Below are positions 20,563 to 32,421 of a stretch of 64,000 nt of DNA, in pieces (the stretch's first letter is position 1; each line of letters begins with the position of its first letter). The position numbers and the translations under genes are program-made. The notes below the pieces were generated by a model, which saw only the letters and a program-made list of their open reading frames with translations, made no database searches and had not been told where the DNA came from. Source of the stretch: Glomus cerebriforme (Eukaryota; Glomeromycota; Glomeromycetes; Glomerales; Glomeraceae); assembly GCA_003550305.1 (NCBI GenBank), contig QKYT01000076.1:232976-296975 (forward strand), given 5' to 3'.

Positions 20563-21489
20563 TAAAAATGAAAAATATGTATTTCGTATCATGTGAATTT
20601 TATAATTTTTATGTATGTTTTATTTATTTGTATGTTGAAAATTTTATTTCGTATAATAAAAAGCGGTTCCGCTATTATTAATAATATCCAAATTTATAAA
20701 AATATCGTTATATGGTTTATATTTGTTTTATTAAAGTATTGGCAATATACTGTACATAGCATAAATTATATTATATCATTCCGTCGCCCTCTCGTTACGA
20801 AAATACCGATCGCACGTGACGTCATCGTTAAATTGGTATCAAGACTTCAATTCCAATTCTATGATAAGAAAACTTGGATTCCTCGCTCCAAGCTAAGTCA
20901 GAGATGAATTCAGCAATTACAAGTTCCTTTTCCACGCTCGATTAATGCTACTCAATGGATTAATGCAGCTCTATCTAAGGGTGGTTCCTGATCTAAGCAC
21001 ATTGGCTCTTTACTATAAACTGACCCCTCTAATGGATCCGACAGTTCTGGGAGTTAGGTTACGGCTGTCTATCAAACTTTTTTAAGGCATAGTCAGGATA
21101 TTCTTTGGATGGTCGGTTTTGCTGCTACCTCTTATTACAACGTAACTTAGTTGAGCATGTGATTATAGCTGACTTAAATTAGTATTTTCTCTTTCAGGTT
21201 AGACTATATATTAGTTACGAGATCCATTTATCTTTATTTGTTTAGTTTATTTTGTTTCTGTAATTTGGTGTGATAACAAGTGTAGTAATAACTGTCAAAA
21301 AAAAAAAAATAAAATAAAATAAATTATATTATAAATACTTATGAACTTAAGTGGTGCTGTATTTCGCTAAGTTTTCCTTTAAACTGCGATACGAAGAAAA
21401 TGGTTTTAATTTTTTTTCTCCTTAATCTCCTTAGCGAAACCCGCATGTCTTAACTTAAGACCCAACTACATGTCATGTCGTTCAAGAAC
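20563..21489. other. Downstream of LRR/coiled-coil gene 3, with weak coding relic
   Basis: At about 20780-21150 a plus-strand frame reads coding-like pieces (KLVSRLQFQFYDKKTWIPRS, then INATQWINAALSKGG) split by stops. This may be a fragment of an unidentified gene or retroelement. The rest is AT-rich flank that resembles the 3' flank of the truncated copies. Confidence 0.35.
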
Positions 21490-21990
21490 TTTTTGAGGAA
21501 CTCACGTCTCATTATTTTCACCTGCGGCGTCTTAATTATATACGATATATGCATAATAACATACATTAGTTGGTATCTTTTTAAATTTGTATCGGTTTTA
21601 AGTAATGTTCACTGGTCGAAGTGACATAGTTTCAATCTAGTTTCCACTATGAACATTTTAATTTCCATGACGTACTCTTAATATTAATGAAGTTTCCATT
21701 TTTTTTTGGAAATGTCTTAAATACCTTATGGAATTGGACAGGTTTTCACTGTAGACACCAGGGTATCCATGATGGTCACTTCGACCAGTGGTTTTGGAAG
21801 TACTGCGTCAGTCGAAGTAAAAAATCAATCCCTTTATCTTATCGCATTCCGCATAATCTAGGGAAATACAAAGTAACAGCACTTTTATGAAACTTCGTCC
21901 TAACCGCTAATTGTCAATGATTTTGTAATATATAAATAATAACAGATTAGCGTTAGTGCATGCAGTTAGTTATAATCTAAAAACACGTCT
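21490..21990 (+). repeat. Segmental duplication flank, copy C (interrupted)
   Basis: Same block order as copies A and B: CACGTCTCATTATTTT, cggcgtcttaa, then aagtactgcgtca, cattccgcataatctag and gcatgcagtta. It is interrupted by the MITE at 21610-21790. Together with copies A and B it gives the uninterrupted form of the target site. Confidence 0.7.
21607..21793. mobile_element. CACTA-like MITE with 3-bp target duplication
   Basis: The element at 21610-21790 begins CACTGGTCGAAGTGAC and ends GTCACTTCGACCAGTG, which are exact inverted termini. GTT flanks it on both sides. Copy A of the same flank (minus strand near 8460) reads taatgttttga at this point with no insert. CACTG-type termini with a 3-bp duplication are the hallmark of the CACTA/EnSpm superfamily. 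At 181 bp it is non-autonomous. Confidence 0.8.
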
Positions 21991-22466
21991 CATGAGTTTC
22001 CATTCTCACATGCTATTATATTTGGAAATTTTAATTTTCGCCTTCGATGGTTCATTATAGAGTTTTTGGTTTTAATGAATGCTGAGGCTAAAAGTCGTGG
22101 ATAATAAGCAAAAAGAATATTAACAATTTGATTGAAGTTATTGTAGGAAATTATAAAATTTAGAGTTCATTTTTTATACATGGACATGCAATTATACGGA
22201 TGTCTCTAAAATTCTAAATGATAGAGGATCGTCTACCCGAAAATTATGACGATTTGATCGGAATTATGACGCCTTTAGTCGGCATTATAGGTGCTTAATT
22301 ACAGAATTTATCTCGCGAAATATAATAGATGTAATTGATCGTCACGAACTTTTCTAACATTGAAAATCTTACCGAGTTTATATAGAAAAAAAAAACTCCC
22401 TATAAATAAATAAAACATGATCTACTATTTATTGTTTATCTTTTTTCTTTTAAAAAAAGAATTATA
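21991..22466. other. Intergenic before BTB-TLDc gene
   Basis: No gene seen. Gaaaattatgac/gaattatgacgcc motifs repeat near 22235-22280. A T/A-run junction sits just before the start codon at 22440-22460. Confidence 0.4.
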
Positions 22467-24055
22467 ATGGATCTAATGATATTCTTGTTATCTAAGTATG
22501 AAAAGCTTCTTAATGAAGAAGATGGAGATATAACAATCATTGTTGGAGAAGAAATTGATCATGTTCCAAAAACATTTAAGGCACACTCATTAATACTTAA
22601 AACACAATGCCCTTGGTTTAAAATAGCTTTATCAAAAGATTGGGTAAGAAAAGAAGGGGAAGAAACTATTGTTATATATAAACCAAATATTGCTGCTTCT
22701 ACTTTTGAAATTATTCTTAGGTGAGTTTTTTTTTAAAAAAAAAAGGGGAAAAAAATGATAATTTAAAAATTAAATGAAATAATTTATTTTTATTATTTTA
22801 TAAATTTAGATACTTATATTGTGGTAAAATATCAATGTCACATACAGGAAAACAAATCCTTGATATTTTGATAGCAGCAGATGAATTAAATCTAAACGAA
22901 ATTTTTAAATATTTACAAGATACTCTTTTAAAATCTCATAATGAATGGTTAAGAAATAATTTTTTTTATATTTATGAAATAACTTTGAAACATCAAGAAT
23001 TTAAAATATTACGAGAATATTTTCAAAGTATGATTAATAGCAAACCAGATATCTTATTTTATTCACAAGATTTTATTAAAATGGATAAAGCCCTTTTAAC
23101 TAATTTATTAAAATTAGATAATTTAGTAATGAGTGAAATTGAAATTTGGCGTAAGATGATTTATTGGGGAATTGAAAATTCAAAAATATCTAAAACATTA
23201 ATTAGTAATTGGGATGAAGAAGATTTTAAAGAATTAAAAACCATTTTAGATCAAAGTATTACATTTATTAGATTTAATGATATTTCAGCAAATGATTTTT
23301 ATTTTGAAGTTTTACCATATGAAAAAATTCTTTCAAAACAAATTAAAGAAGATTTAATTCGATATCATTTAACATCATCGTTTCCACATCAAGAACAAAG
23401 ATTGTTACCCTCAAGAAAAGGAGTTATTGATTCTAATTTGATAACATCTTTAGATGCAACAACTTTAGTAAAATTTATTATTAAAAGAACAGAACAAAGT
23501 TATTATAGATTTGCTGAAATTCCTTATGAATTTCGATTATTAATACGTGGAAGTCAAGATGGATTTAATTATAGATTATTTTCCTCAAAATGTGTTGATA
23601 AGGGACCAACTATTGTAGTAATGAGAGTATCTGGTTCAAGACAAATCATTGGTGGTTATAATCCTGCAACATGGAAACATAAAAATTCTAGAGGTTCATA
23701 TTTCATCAATTGTATTGATAGTTTTATATTTTCTTTTAATGCACCAGGAATGAATAATATTATTTCTCGTATAAAAGATTATAATAATGCAATTAGATAT
23801 TTATCAAATGGATTTACAGGACCTGCATTTGGTGATGGAGATTTGGTTATAACTGGAGAAAATTTTAAAATTGATAAATCATGTTATTGTAAAAAATCTT
23901 CTTATCAAGAATCTATTATGGAATCTAATGAAAAATTTTCTGTGAATGAATATGAAGTTTTTGAACTTGTTAAAAAAGTGGAACCTCCTTCTTTTTTCTC
24001 TGTTACTCAGCCTTCTATATTTGGGTCTGGGCAATTTCCTTTTTCGCGAACTTAA
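22467..24055 (+). CDS. BTB-BACK-TLDc protein (two exons)
   Basis: Exon 1 is 22467-22721 and exon 2 is 22810-24055. The junction rebuilds ILRYLYCGKISM, the conserved end of the BTB fold. BTB/POZ domain at residues ~15-115 (DITIIVGEE, then FKAHSLILKTQCPWF). BACK-like helices follow (KQILDILIAADELNL). The C-terminal TLDc domain contains SRQIIGGYNP and ends with YEVFELVKK. BTB proteins of this type usually act as adaptors of Cullin-3 ubiquitin ligases, and TLDc domains are linked to oxidative-stress protection and V-ATPase regulation in other eukaryotes. Which role applies here is not known. This architecture is greatly expanded in arbuscular mycorrhizal fungi. The short tail after TLDc is rich in Pro, Ser and Phe. 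Confidence 0.9.
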
Positions 24056-24739
24056 AGGAGGATTAGGATTAAAATTAATATTAGGATAGTGTTACAGTCT
24101 TACAGATAGTGAAGGTAAATTTTCGTATAGAGAAAAAAAAATAAATAAAAAATAAAAAAAATTAGAATTAAAGAAACTACAATTTGTCAAAGTGAAATAA
24201 CAGCATAACTTTTATAATAGGTATACTAATTAAATCAAACAACAGAATAGTGCTGAGAACTTAATATACTGCAAAAATATAATAAATAATATACAAATAT
24301 AATAAAGTGTTAAAACATTAAAGTATATAATGATAATGATTCCAAAACCGGAGGGAATATGATATCTGATATATGAAACAAGTCATTTTCTACACCGTTT
24401 TGAAGTGGAAAGGCTGTATGTTTAGTGCCTATACATACAGTATATTAACAACAGCTCTGGTATTATGAAAAAACAATCGCCTAAATTAGTCAATAGACTA
24501 ATAACGCACATTTATTTCAGTTATTATATAATTTGTACCATATGTCCATATTTATTATTAAATTCAAGAATGCAAAAATAAAAGCCCAAATCAAACTACA
24601 TATAATTGAAACATAATACTGTACTACTATAACGAAAGAAATAATTGGCTCAAAATTTCATATATATATACGCATATATTTGTAAAAAAAAAATTGATTC
24701 TACTTTAGCCTTCTTACCTTTGATATAGAATTTTTCAAA
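24056..24739. other. Convergent intergenic region
   Basis: 3' flanks of two convergent genes. AT-rich, no open frame of note. Confidence 0.45.
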
Positions 24740-26765
24740 TTAAACTTTGATTTCGCTCAATTCTTCTGAAATACTAGAAACATCGATATGTTGTTTAATT
24801 TTAAGTGCCAAAAGTTGCCCAAAATTTTCATCTTTAAAATCAATATCGTATAAAGGAGGAAAAATAAACCCATCTTTTACAGCGATGCCGTAACGTTTGA
24901 TATTTTTAAGTAATTTATTGATATTAGTTTTTGGTTGATGTTCGTCAATATCTTCCAGATTTCCTAACATTTTCGTTGCCTCTCTCTCAACTTTTTCAGC
25001 CTTTGTCACGTGATTACGAATTTCAGCAAAAGAAATATTTCCCAATTTAAGTTTACAAAAGCTAAAATAAAATTTTACAAATTTTATTGAATTTTCTTAT
25101 ATTAAAATACAAAATAACAAATATCAATTAATAAAATTAACTTACGTGAAATTATATATCATTTTTGCCTTAATTGGATCATCGTTAGGTAAATATTGAG
25201 CGCTTTTTTCATAATTATTAATTGCTAATCCAAGAATTTCGAAATCAGGACCATCTTTAAGTTTATCATTAAACCTTTTAAGTGCGACAAAACCTAGTCC
25301 AGCATAAGCTTCCGAGAAATGAGGAGCAGAATAGCACATATATTCCATAGGTTCCGAATCACGTGAGATCGGGTAATTTTCACAACTAGTAAGAATATTT
25401 GTTGCTTCATTTTCAATGCGGGTTAAAATCTGATATTCACTTTTAAATTCATATAATTGCATCAATGCCTTGATTAAATGAACTTGAAGACATCGTATAA
25501 ACGTCGGTTTAAAAATTACGCCATGTTCTAAATTTCTGGCGCAAGGAACAATACTTCTAGCAGCAATTATAAGATCGACAGATTTTTGAATATTAGCAAC
25601 TCCTCCTTCTAATTGTTCTACTGCGTCTCTAGAAAATCTTACATTTAGGTAACCTATAAAGAAATATAACGTTATAAAATAATTTTTTTATTAAAAAAAA
25701 TATATATATGTAAATACCTAATAGAAAGTAAACGCGAACATTGGCAGTAAGTTCTCTTCTAACAATATCCCATCCTTCACGTTGTTTCTTAATTCTATAT
25801 TGTCTAATCGTTTCTTCAATCGATAGAGTATCAGGATCCAATGGTCGTTTAATAAAATATTCAGTCAAAATAGCCCTTTTTATAAGTTCTCCTTCATCGC
25901 ACTCGAAATGAAAACATCTATCATCATTCATAATTCCATTGGTAATATTTTCAATTCCGGATTTTAAAGTAAACGTAAATCCAAGACCATCCTGAAAAAA
26001 CATTAACGTTGGAGTTTCAAATGCGCCTCTTGTTTCATTCAAACCTTCTTCGAAAGCATGACAAGCTATGGATAATCTGATCATCATTGAAAATTCTAGC
26101 GATGAGAGTTGGGTAGAATTTTTTCGATTTCGTTTGTTAATTAATTTTTCAACTCTTTTATGATCCTCTTTAACAAGAGCATTATTTGGATCAAGTTGAA
26201 GTGATTTGTTTAAAGCACCTAAGCATTCATCTAAAAAAAAAAAAAGGAAAATTATTTAAATGAAACATTTAAATATTCTCTTTTCACAATAAATAAATAC
26301 CCTAAATAGGAAATATTACCGTAACGTTTCAAATTTTCAAGAGCATTTGCAATTCTATGATGACCACGCGCAAAATTTGGTTCGATCTCAATACACCTTT
26401 TCCCATCAGCCAATGCTTCAACGTAATCGTGCAACTATTTTATTGAAAATCATAAAATATGATTAAGATTATCAATAACAAGATTATTTTACTTTACTGT
26501 AGTAAAAAAAAAAAAATTTAAATATATTTAACCTTTATGTGAGTAATTGCCCGATTCGACCAACTAAAATAGTCATTTGGATTTGCATTTATCGCTTCAG
26601 TATATTTTTTTAATGCTTCTTTATATTTTTCTAAAAAAAAACATTAGAACGAAAAAAAATTATATTTATATTACATAAGTTAACTAAATAGCAAGAATAA
26701 AGTTTCATACTTTTATTAAAAAAAACATTTCCCTCTTCTCTTAAAGTATTTTCAATTGTAGCCAT
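24740..26765 (-). CDS. TPR-repeat protein 1 (536 aa, six exons)
   Basis: Minus-strand exons: 26765-26711, 26630-26533, 26434-26320, 26230-25718, 25653-25146 and 25061-24740, giving one open frame of 537 codons including the stop. The N-terminal ~120 residues are three tetratricopeptide repeats (EEGNVFFNK, YTEAINANPNDYFSWSNRA, HDYVEALADGKRCIEI, then ALNKSLQLDPNN), as in Hsp70/Hsp90 co-chaperones of the STI1 type. The remainder is all-helical without a motif I recognise. It is paralogous to the gene at 28077, with the same number of exons, identical lengths for exons 2 and 3 (98 and 115 nt) and the same intron phases. The pair is head-to-head about 1.3 kb apart. A co-chaperone-like role is inference. 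Confidence 0.87.
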
Positions 26766-27374
26766 ATTTCTGTATTATTATTATTTTTTTTTTTGAAAAA
26801 AAAAAATTATTAAGAAAAATAGGAAAGGTAAAAATTTCGTTAAAGAAAATAGATGATCTTATTAAAAGTGATCATGGGAATAATTTTTTTTTGTACCATG
26901 TGAACGTTTTTTATTTCTCGTTTTTATGATATAACATCGTATATATTTAGCAATTCGGATTAAAATTGCGGCAAACAAATCCAATCATATAATCGTTATC
27001 TTGATAGATCAAAGGTAGATTGATTTAAAATTTTTAATTTGAGAAGTTAATCGCGTGGATAAGATCATATAGAATATCCTTTTATAATTGAAACTGGCAA
27101 CTTTAATTTATAAGTCATTATAAAAAAAAAAATGATTTTTAATTTATAGTCATTTGAACGATAGATAATATTATATTTTATATTTTATGCTATTTCACGC
27201 GTCACATCTGATTTGCTGATACGCCATAAAAAAAGTAAAAATATCTTTATAAGAATCAATCAAATTCACGCATAAAATAATCTTTTAGTATTATTTAACA
27301 AAAGAAGTAATTAAAAATTTATGAGAATTTATTAAAATTTTCTTAAGTCATACAAAAAAAAAAAAAGATCAAAA
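26766..27374. promoter_or_regulatory. Intergenic between TPR gene 1 and secreted-protein gene
   Basis: Probably a divergent promoter region. It holds a T11/A10-type junction at 26785-26808 and a second T-run near 26885. An A-run lies just before the start at 27375. No gene seen. Confidence 0.4.
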
Positions 27375-27752
27375 ATGTTTTCAAACAGAAATATCACTAT
27401 TTTATTCTATGTCCTATTTACAATCCTTTCATTCCATCGTGCTTATGCTTTTGTCGAAGAGAAACCAACCTTTGATAAAGAAATCACCGAAATTCCTCTC
27501 TTGGAACTTCCTGAAGCCGGTGAACTCTACGAAATGGTTCCTCAAGAAATCGATGAAAGTTCTTCGGAAAGCCTAATCATGGGGGATTATCTTGAAGCCG
27601 CTCCTGTATATATCCATGGTGTTCCGTTCATCTTAAAACATAAATTCTACTATCACCATAAAAAATGGCTTCCTAAATCATACATTAAAGGAAATTTTTA
27701 TAAAATATGCTTTAATCATGGCAAATGTAAATTTATTATTATCAAACAATAA
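27375..27752 (+). CDS. Small secreted protein, candidate effector (125 aa)
   Basis: The start MFSNRN leads into a hydrophobic core (ITILFYVLFTILSF) and a likely signal-peptidase site after AYA (residue ~25). The mature ~100-residue protein has an acidic N-terminal half (EEKPTFDKEITEI, VPQEIDESSSES). Its basic, aromatic C-terminal half has FYYHHKKWLPKSYIKG and two cysteines near the end. No transmembrane segment follows the signal. Small secreted proteins without known domains are typical symbiosis effectors in these fungi, but function here is only inferred. It lies in the gap between two divergent TPR paralogues. The frame is complete in a single exon. Confidence 0.75.
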   Translation: MFSNRNITILFYVLFTILSFHRAYAFVEEKPTFDKEITEIPLLELPEAGELYEMVPQEIDESSSESLIMGDYLEAAPVYIHGVPFILKHKFYYHHKKWLPKSYIKGNFYKICFNHGKCKFIIIKQ

Positions 27753-28076
27753 CGAAATTAAGCGGATTTATTTTTTTTGTATGAGATTGGAAATAAAAAA
27801 TTTTTTTTTAAGATCCTAAATAAAATATTCTTTTATTAAATATTTTCGTGACTTTCGTGACTTTCATGACCTCTTTGCTTCCAAATCGTCATCGGATTAA
27901 ATTTTTGGTCTTCACTAATTCAATTAGATTGATTAAAATTCCAGTTCAATACCGGAATTTTTTATTGAAAATCAATTTAGCGTTAAATACGCCGCATCCT
28001 CTGGGAATTTTCCAAAATACCTTCACAAAAAAAAAAATATTTTTTTTTAATAATAATAATAATAGCGTTATAAGTT
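27753..28076. other. Intergenic before TPR gene 2
   Basis: Short AT-rich gap. The open frame at 27848-28108 runs across the TPR start in another frame and has no support. Confidence 0.4.
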
Positions 28077-30106
28077 ATGGCTGCTTTAACTTGTCGTCAA
28101 GTGGGTAATGATTTTTTTAAAGAAGGTTAGTCAGTATATATAAAAATAATGTTTTAATATCATGTCATGTATTTATGTGTGTTATTTATTGATATATTTA
28201 TTGATCATTATTAGGTCGTTGGAGAGAAGCAATTGATAAATACACCGATGCAATAAATCTTGATCCAAATGATCATTTATCATATACAAATCGTGCTACA
28301 ACTTATTCAAAGGTAATTATTATTTTATTGTTTTGTATCATCATACATTAACATGATAATATTAATTTTATTATCAATTAAAGATGAAAAATTATACAGC
28401 AGCAATTAGGGATTGTAAAAAATCTATCGAAATTGAACCAAAACATATTAAAGCTTATTATCGCCTTGCAAATTCCTTAAAAATGTTACATTGTTATGGT
28501 ATGTATATAAAATCATTTATTTTTTTTGTTTATTGAACTTCTTTTTTTTCATTATTATTTCTATTATATTATTTTTTTTACTAGATGAAAGTTTGGTAAC
28601 GTTTAATACTTTTCTTGGATTCGAGCCTAATAATAATCTAGCTCAAAATGAGAGAACACAAGTTAAAACCGCTATTTTTAAAGAAAAATTGCAAGGAGCT
28701 CAGGTACATCCCGCATTAAGGATTTTGAGTTGGGCTAATTGTGATAATGATCCATTATCTTGTAAAGCAAGACTTTTGGCAGCAACTCTTGAATTTAATA
28801 AGGGAAATGAAGATGGTAAAAATCGTAATGTTAAAGGTTTAATAGAAATTACAGAAGGAATTATGTTAGATGAAAGGTGCTTCATCATTCCTAGTTCTAT
28901 CAATTTAGCTGTAAACACAGCATTTGAACAAAATAAAGCATTATCGCCAACATTATCCGTTCGAGCAACAATCTTAAAATATAAACAAAGGTTGGCTCAA
29001 GATGGATGGGATTCAGTTTTACCTGCTCTTGCTACGAATATTCGTGCTGCTTTTTTGATTGGTAAATTCTTTTTTTGTGTATATATATTTTTTTTAATAT
29101 ATTTGAAGCTATCTTAAATTCTATGTATCAAAATATTAGGATATATGAGTCGATTTACACCAGATGTTCGAAATATTGATCAAGGAATCGAAAACATTCG
29201 ACGCGCAATTGAACTTGCATCATTCGCAACTGAAATTGCTCCTGTTGCAACTGATGACATTAATTCAATTGATCCTATTCTCAAAATCACTTTTCTTCGA
29301 ACGTTAAAAGTACACCTCATGGAAGCAATTCTTATTAAATATAAAAGGAATATAGAAATGATTGACCTCTTCGATAAAGTTCTTCAATTAGCAAAAGAAG
29401 TTATTGAGAGTTGTAATGAAAATCCTATTTCTACTGAAGATACGATTTCTTATTGTGCTTATTATCGTGGACATCTAGAAGAGGCTTACGGAGCTATTGG
29501 CTCTGCTTATAATGAAAGATCAAAATTTTCACGTGGGGAATTAGGTTTTCAAGAACGTGATTTAAAATTACTTTTAGAATCTGTTAAGAATTATGAAAAA
29601 GCCAATGAATATTTCCCAAGTGATGATCCTAAATTTGCTTTATTTCATTATTTAACTGCGTAAGTTATACTGTTAATTTTTTCTATTATTTAAAACAAAT
29701 TTATATAAATACATTATTTTACTTCAGCTCGTACAAACTGATGATTGGTGGATGTACGTTACACGAGATTAAACAACACGCTCAAAAAGCCAAAGAATGT
29801 GAAAAAGAAGCATATCCTGTTTTTGGAAATTATCTTGGAGATATTTTTGAAAAATCGATGGTATTTCAAGCTTTGGAACAATTGAAACGACCGAATAATA
29901 TTGCGAGTGATGATAAGTATTTCTTACCACAAGCGTGTCATGTTTCATCCAATAGTGAAGAGGAAGAACAACGTTTCATTCGAGAATATGAAGCGAGAAC
30001 AGGAGGTACAATTGCTGCAACAATGGATTTATCTCAAGCGGCTGCTAGAGCAAATGCTGAATTTTTAAGAAATGGAATTTCTATTATTTCAAGTGATAAA
30101 CAATAA
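28077..30106 (+). CDS. TPR-repeat protein 2 (545 aa, six exons)
   Basis: Exons: 28077-28125, 28215-28312, 28384-28498, 28585-29061, 29140-29659 and 29728-30106, all joined in frame. Three N-terminal TPRs: GNDFFKEGRWREAIDKYTDA, HLSYTNRATTYSKMKNYTAA and KKSIEIEPKHIKAYYRLANS. They resemble TPR1-type co-chaperone domains. Residues ~130-545 are helical, with conserved pieces shared with TPR protein 1 such as DERCF, WDSVLPAL/WDIVRREL, and ASYKLM. The C-terminus beyond ~480 (SNSEEEEQRFIREYEARTGG) is absent from TPR 1. Gene duplication followed by inversion best explains the pair. Confidence 0.9.
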
Positions 30107-30220
30107 TTAAGATTCTATATTTGGTTTAATAATATACAAATATTTTGTTTATTTTGTCCCTTTATGAAAAATAGTACAGTACATAAATGAAAGAAAAAAA
30201 AAAAAAACTTAAAATAAAAT

Positions 30221-31879
30221 CTATGGGTCTATTTCCATTGCTGTTTCTGCTGTTTTTTCTGAATTATTTCTTTCGATTATTTGAATAGTTTCGACTTTAT
30301 CAATTTTAATATATTTTGAATTATTTGAATTATTAAAAATATTAAAATGTCTAATGTCAAAAATATTCTTTGAACTTAATCTAATTTTCTTTTTATTAGA
30401 ATCATATTTAATAAATTTTACCCTATCGTAATTAACCGGATTATCATGATCATGAATTATATGAGATAATTTTAAACGAGAAATTATAGGATTTGCAATT
30501 GAATTACTTTCCAAAGAAAATAAAAATGAATTCTTATTTGGTCCATATTTCAATGAATTATGTGCAAGTTTAATTGTATCTATTTCTTTATATTCTCCTA
30601 TAATTTTGTTTGAATTTGAACACTTATAAATTATTAAGAACTTATTATTATTATTATTATTGTTATTCTTGAGAAAATCATAAGGATTTTGAGAAGGTTT
30701 ATACATATAAGATTCAACATCTTCATAAAAATCATTAATTTTTCCTTTTCTTGATCTTATTGTTGCAAAAAATCCAAGTTTTGGTTCAAGTTTATTAATC
30801 CAACTAGAAATAATTGCACCTTGTAATTTGTTAATAATTTCAGATTCAATAGGTCTATGAGGGATAATCCTTTCAGGCAAAACACGTGTAAACGAAGGTT
30901 TCCAACCTTCAACATTAAGATGATGTTGAAGAATATCATCATAATGATTTGTTTCAAGTAATTTAGCGTAAGGTTTAACATATTGATAAAAATCAACAGG
31001 TTTTATAACATAAAATCTTATTAAAGGTATTAAATTTTTTAAAGTTTCTTTTAAAAAATCAAAATTTTCATCAGTCCAATCAGAAACAGAAGGAGGAAAA
31101 TCGGTAGGATATTTAGCTATACCCCATTTAATAACATTTTTCCAAATATCTACTTCTTGAATTCCAAGTTCATCTAATTTAAGTATTTCAATAAGTGAAG
31201 TTTCTTCAAAATCTGGAAAATCTTCTGCATAAAATAAATGTTCCGGTTCTTTACAAACTATATTATCCCAATAAGTTTTTAATTTTGTAAATGCTTCATC
31301 ATGTTGAAATACAATTTGATGAAAATAAACAAAATTTTTTTCAATCCAATCAGGATCAATTGTCAATAAATATTCTTGTATATCATCAATAATATTGTTG
31401 ATACAAAGTTCATCCAAAGCAATTAAAAGGTCCAAAATATCACTTGCAGTAAGCTCACTGAGATCCAAAATACCAACATAAAGATATCTTTATAATATAT
31501 ATATTATTATTTGTTTATTTATTTTATTAATAATTAACTGTTAAAATCTTTTAAATAAATTATGGGAATACTTTTCGTAAAAAAAAAAAAAAAAAAATAT
31601 AGTTAGTACTTACCGTAGAATTACTTTAAATATTTTTGGGCTAATATTTGGTTTATCAAGTATTATTTTTTTTCCATCGGTTTTCTTCCAACAATCAGAA
31701 AAGGCCTTTTTAAAATAAGGAGTTCTAACACTCAAAATACTTGAATGAATTTTAAAGGTTTCAATATCATCATCTTGACCAACGCTCATAACTACATCAT
31801 AGTTATCATCATCTTCAGTGAGAAGTTTGTTTAAATCGTTAGCTAAAAGTTCTCTATATGCTAGAACTTTTGAAGTCAT
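30221..31879 (-). CDS. BTB-BACK-TLDc protein (510 aa, two exons)
   Basis: Exon 1 is 31879-31614 and exon 2 is 31487-30221. The joined frame restores VILRYLYVGILDLSEL. BTB domain at ~20-120 (NYDVVMSVGQ, FKIHSSILSVRTPYFKKAF), then BACK helices (ILDLLIALDELCINN). The TLDc-type C-terminus has LIIYKCSNSNKIIGEY and NSFLFSLESN. An asparagine run from AAT repeats at about 30640-30665 sits inside the TLDc region, between FLKN and KFLIIYK. It is the same class as the gene at 22467 but diverged, and has the same single intron position after the ILR codons. Probable Cullin-3 adaptor; target unknown. Confidence 0.9.
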
Positions 31880-32421
31880 TTTTTTTCTTTTTATTTAAGA
31901 ATTTTATAAGGAAAAAAAAATTTTTAAGTGGAAGAGAAAAAACAAATAATTTACGTAATTTTTGCAAATGATAATACGATTTGGGCAATCATTTAAAACA
32001 AAATGAAACCATTTTTGGTTAAATGTTACGTAACAAAAGATACTAATTTCGTGTAGGTTCGATTCGTAAGCGTAAGACTTTTTATTACATTATTGATGTA
32101 TTTTTAAGTAAAACATCAACTTATGCACAAGCATGCGATTTCTGGATGCATATTTGTATATCATAAAATTCTGTGTGACACTAATATAACGAATAATTTG
32201 CTTCGGACTTTATAACGGCTTCCGTTCCCGGCTGGGTATTATGTAAGATTCCGAAATAACAAATATTTATTGATACCCGATTAGATCTAAGTTTTCTAAT
32301 AAAATCGCCGAATGTTAGGCTTGTAGTACATTTAATAAAAATTAATTGTAAATTATAATAAATTTTTATAAAGGTTACACTGTGAAGATTTTTATTATAT
32401 CAGAGATATAACCATTCATAA
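31880..32421. other. Intergenic, no gene seen
   Basis: Promoter side of the BTB-TLDc gene and 3' side of the MATH-BTB gene. No repeats or open frames of note. Confidence 0.45.
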
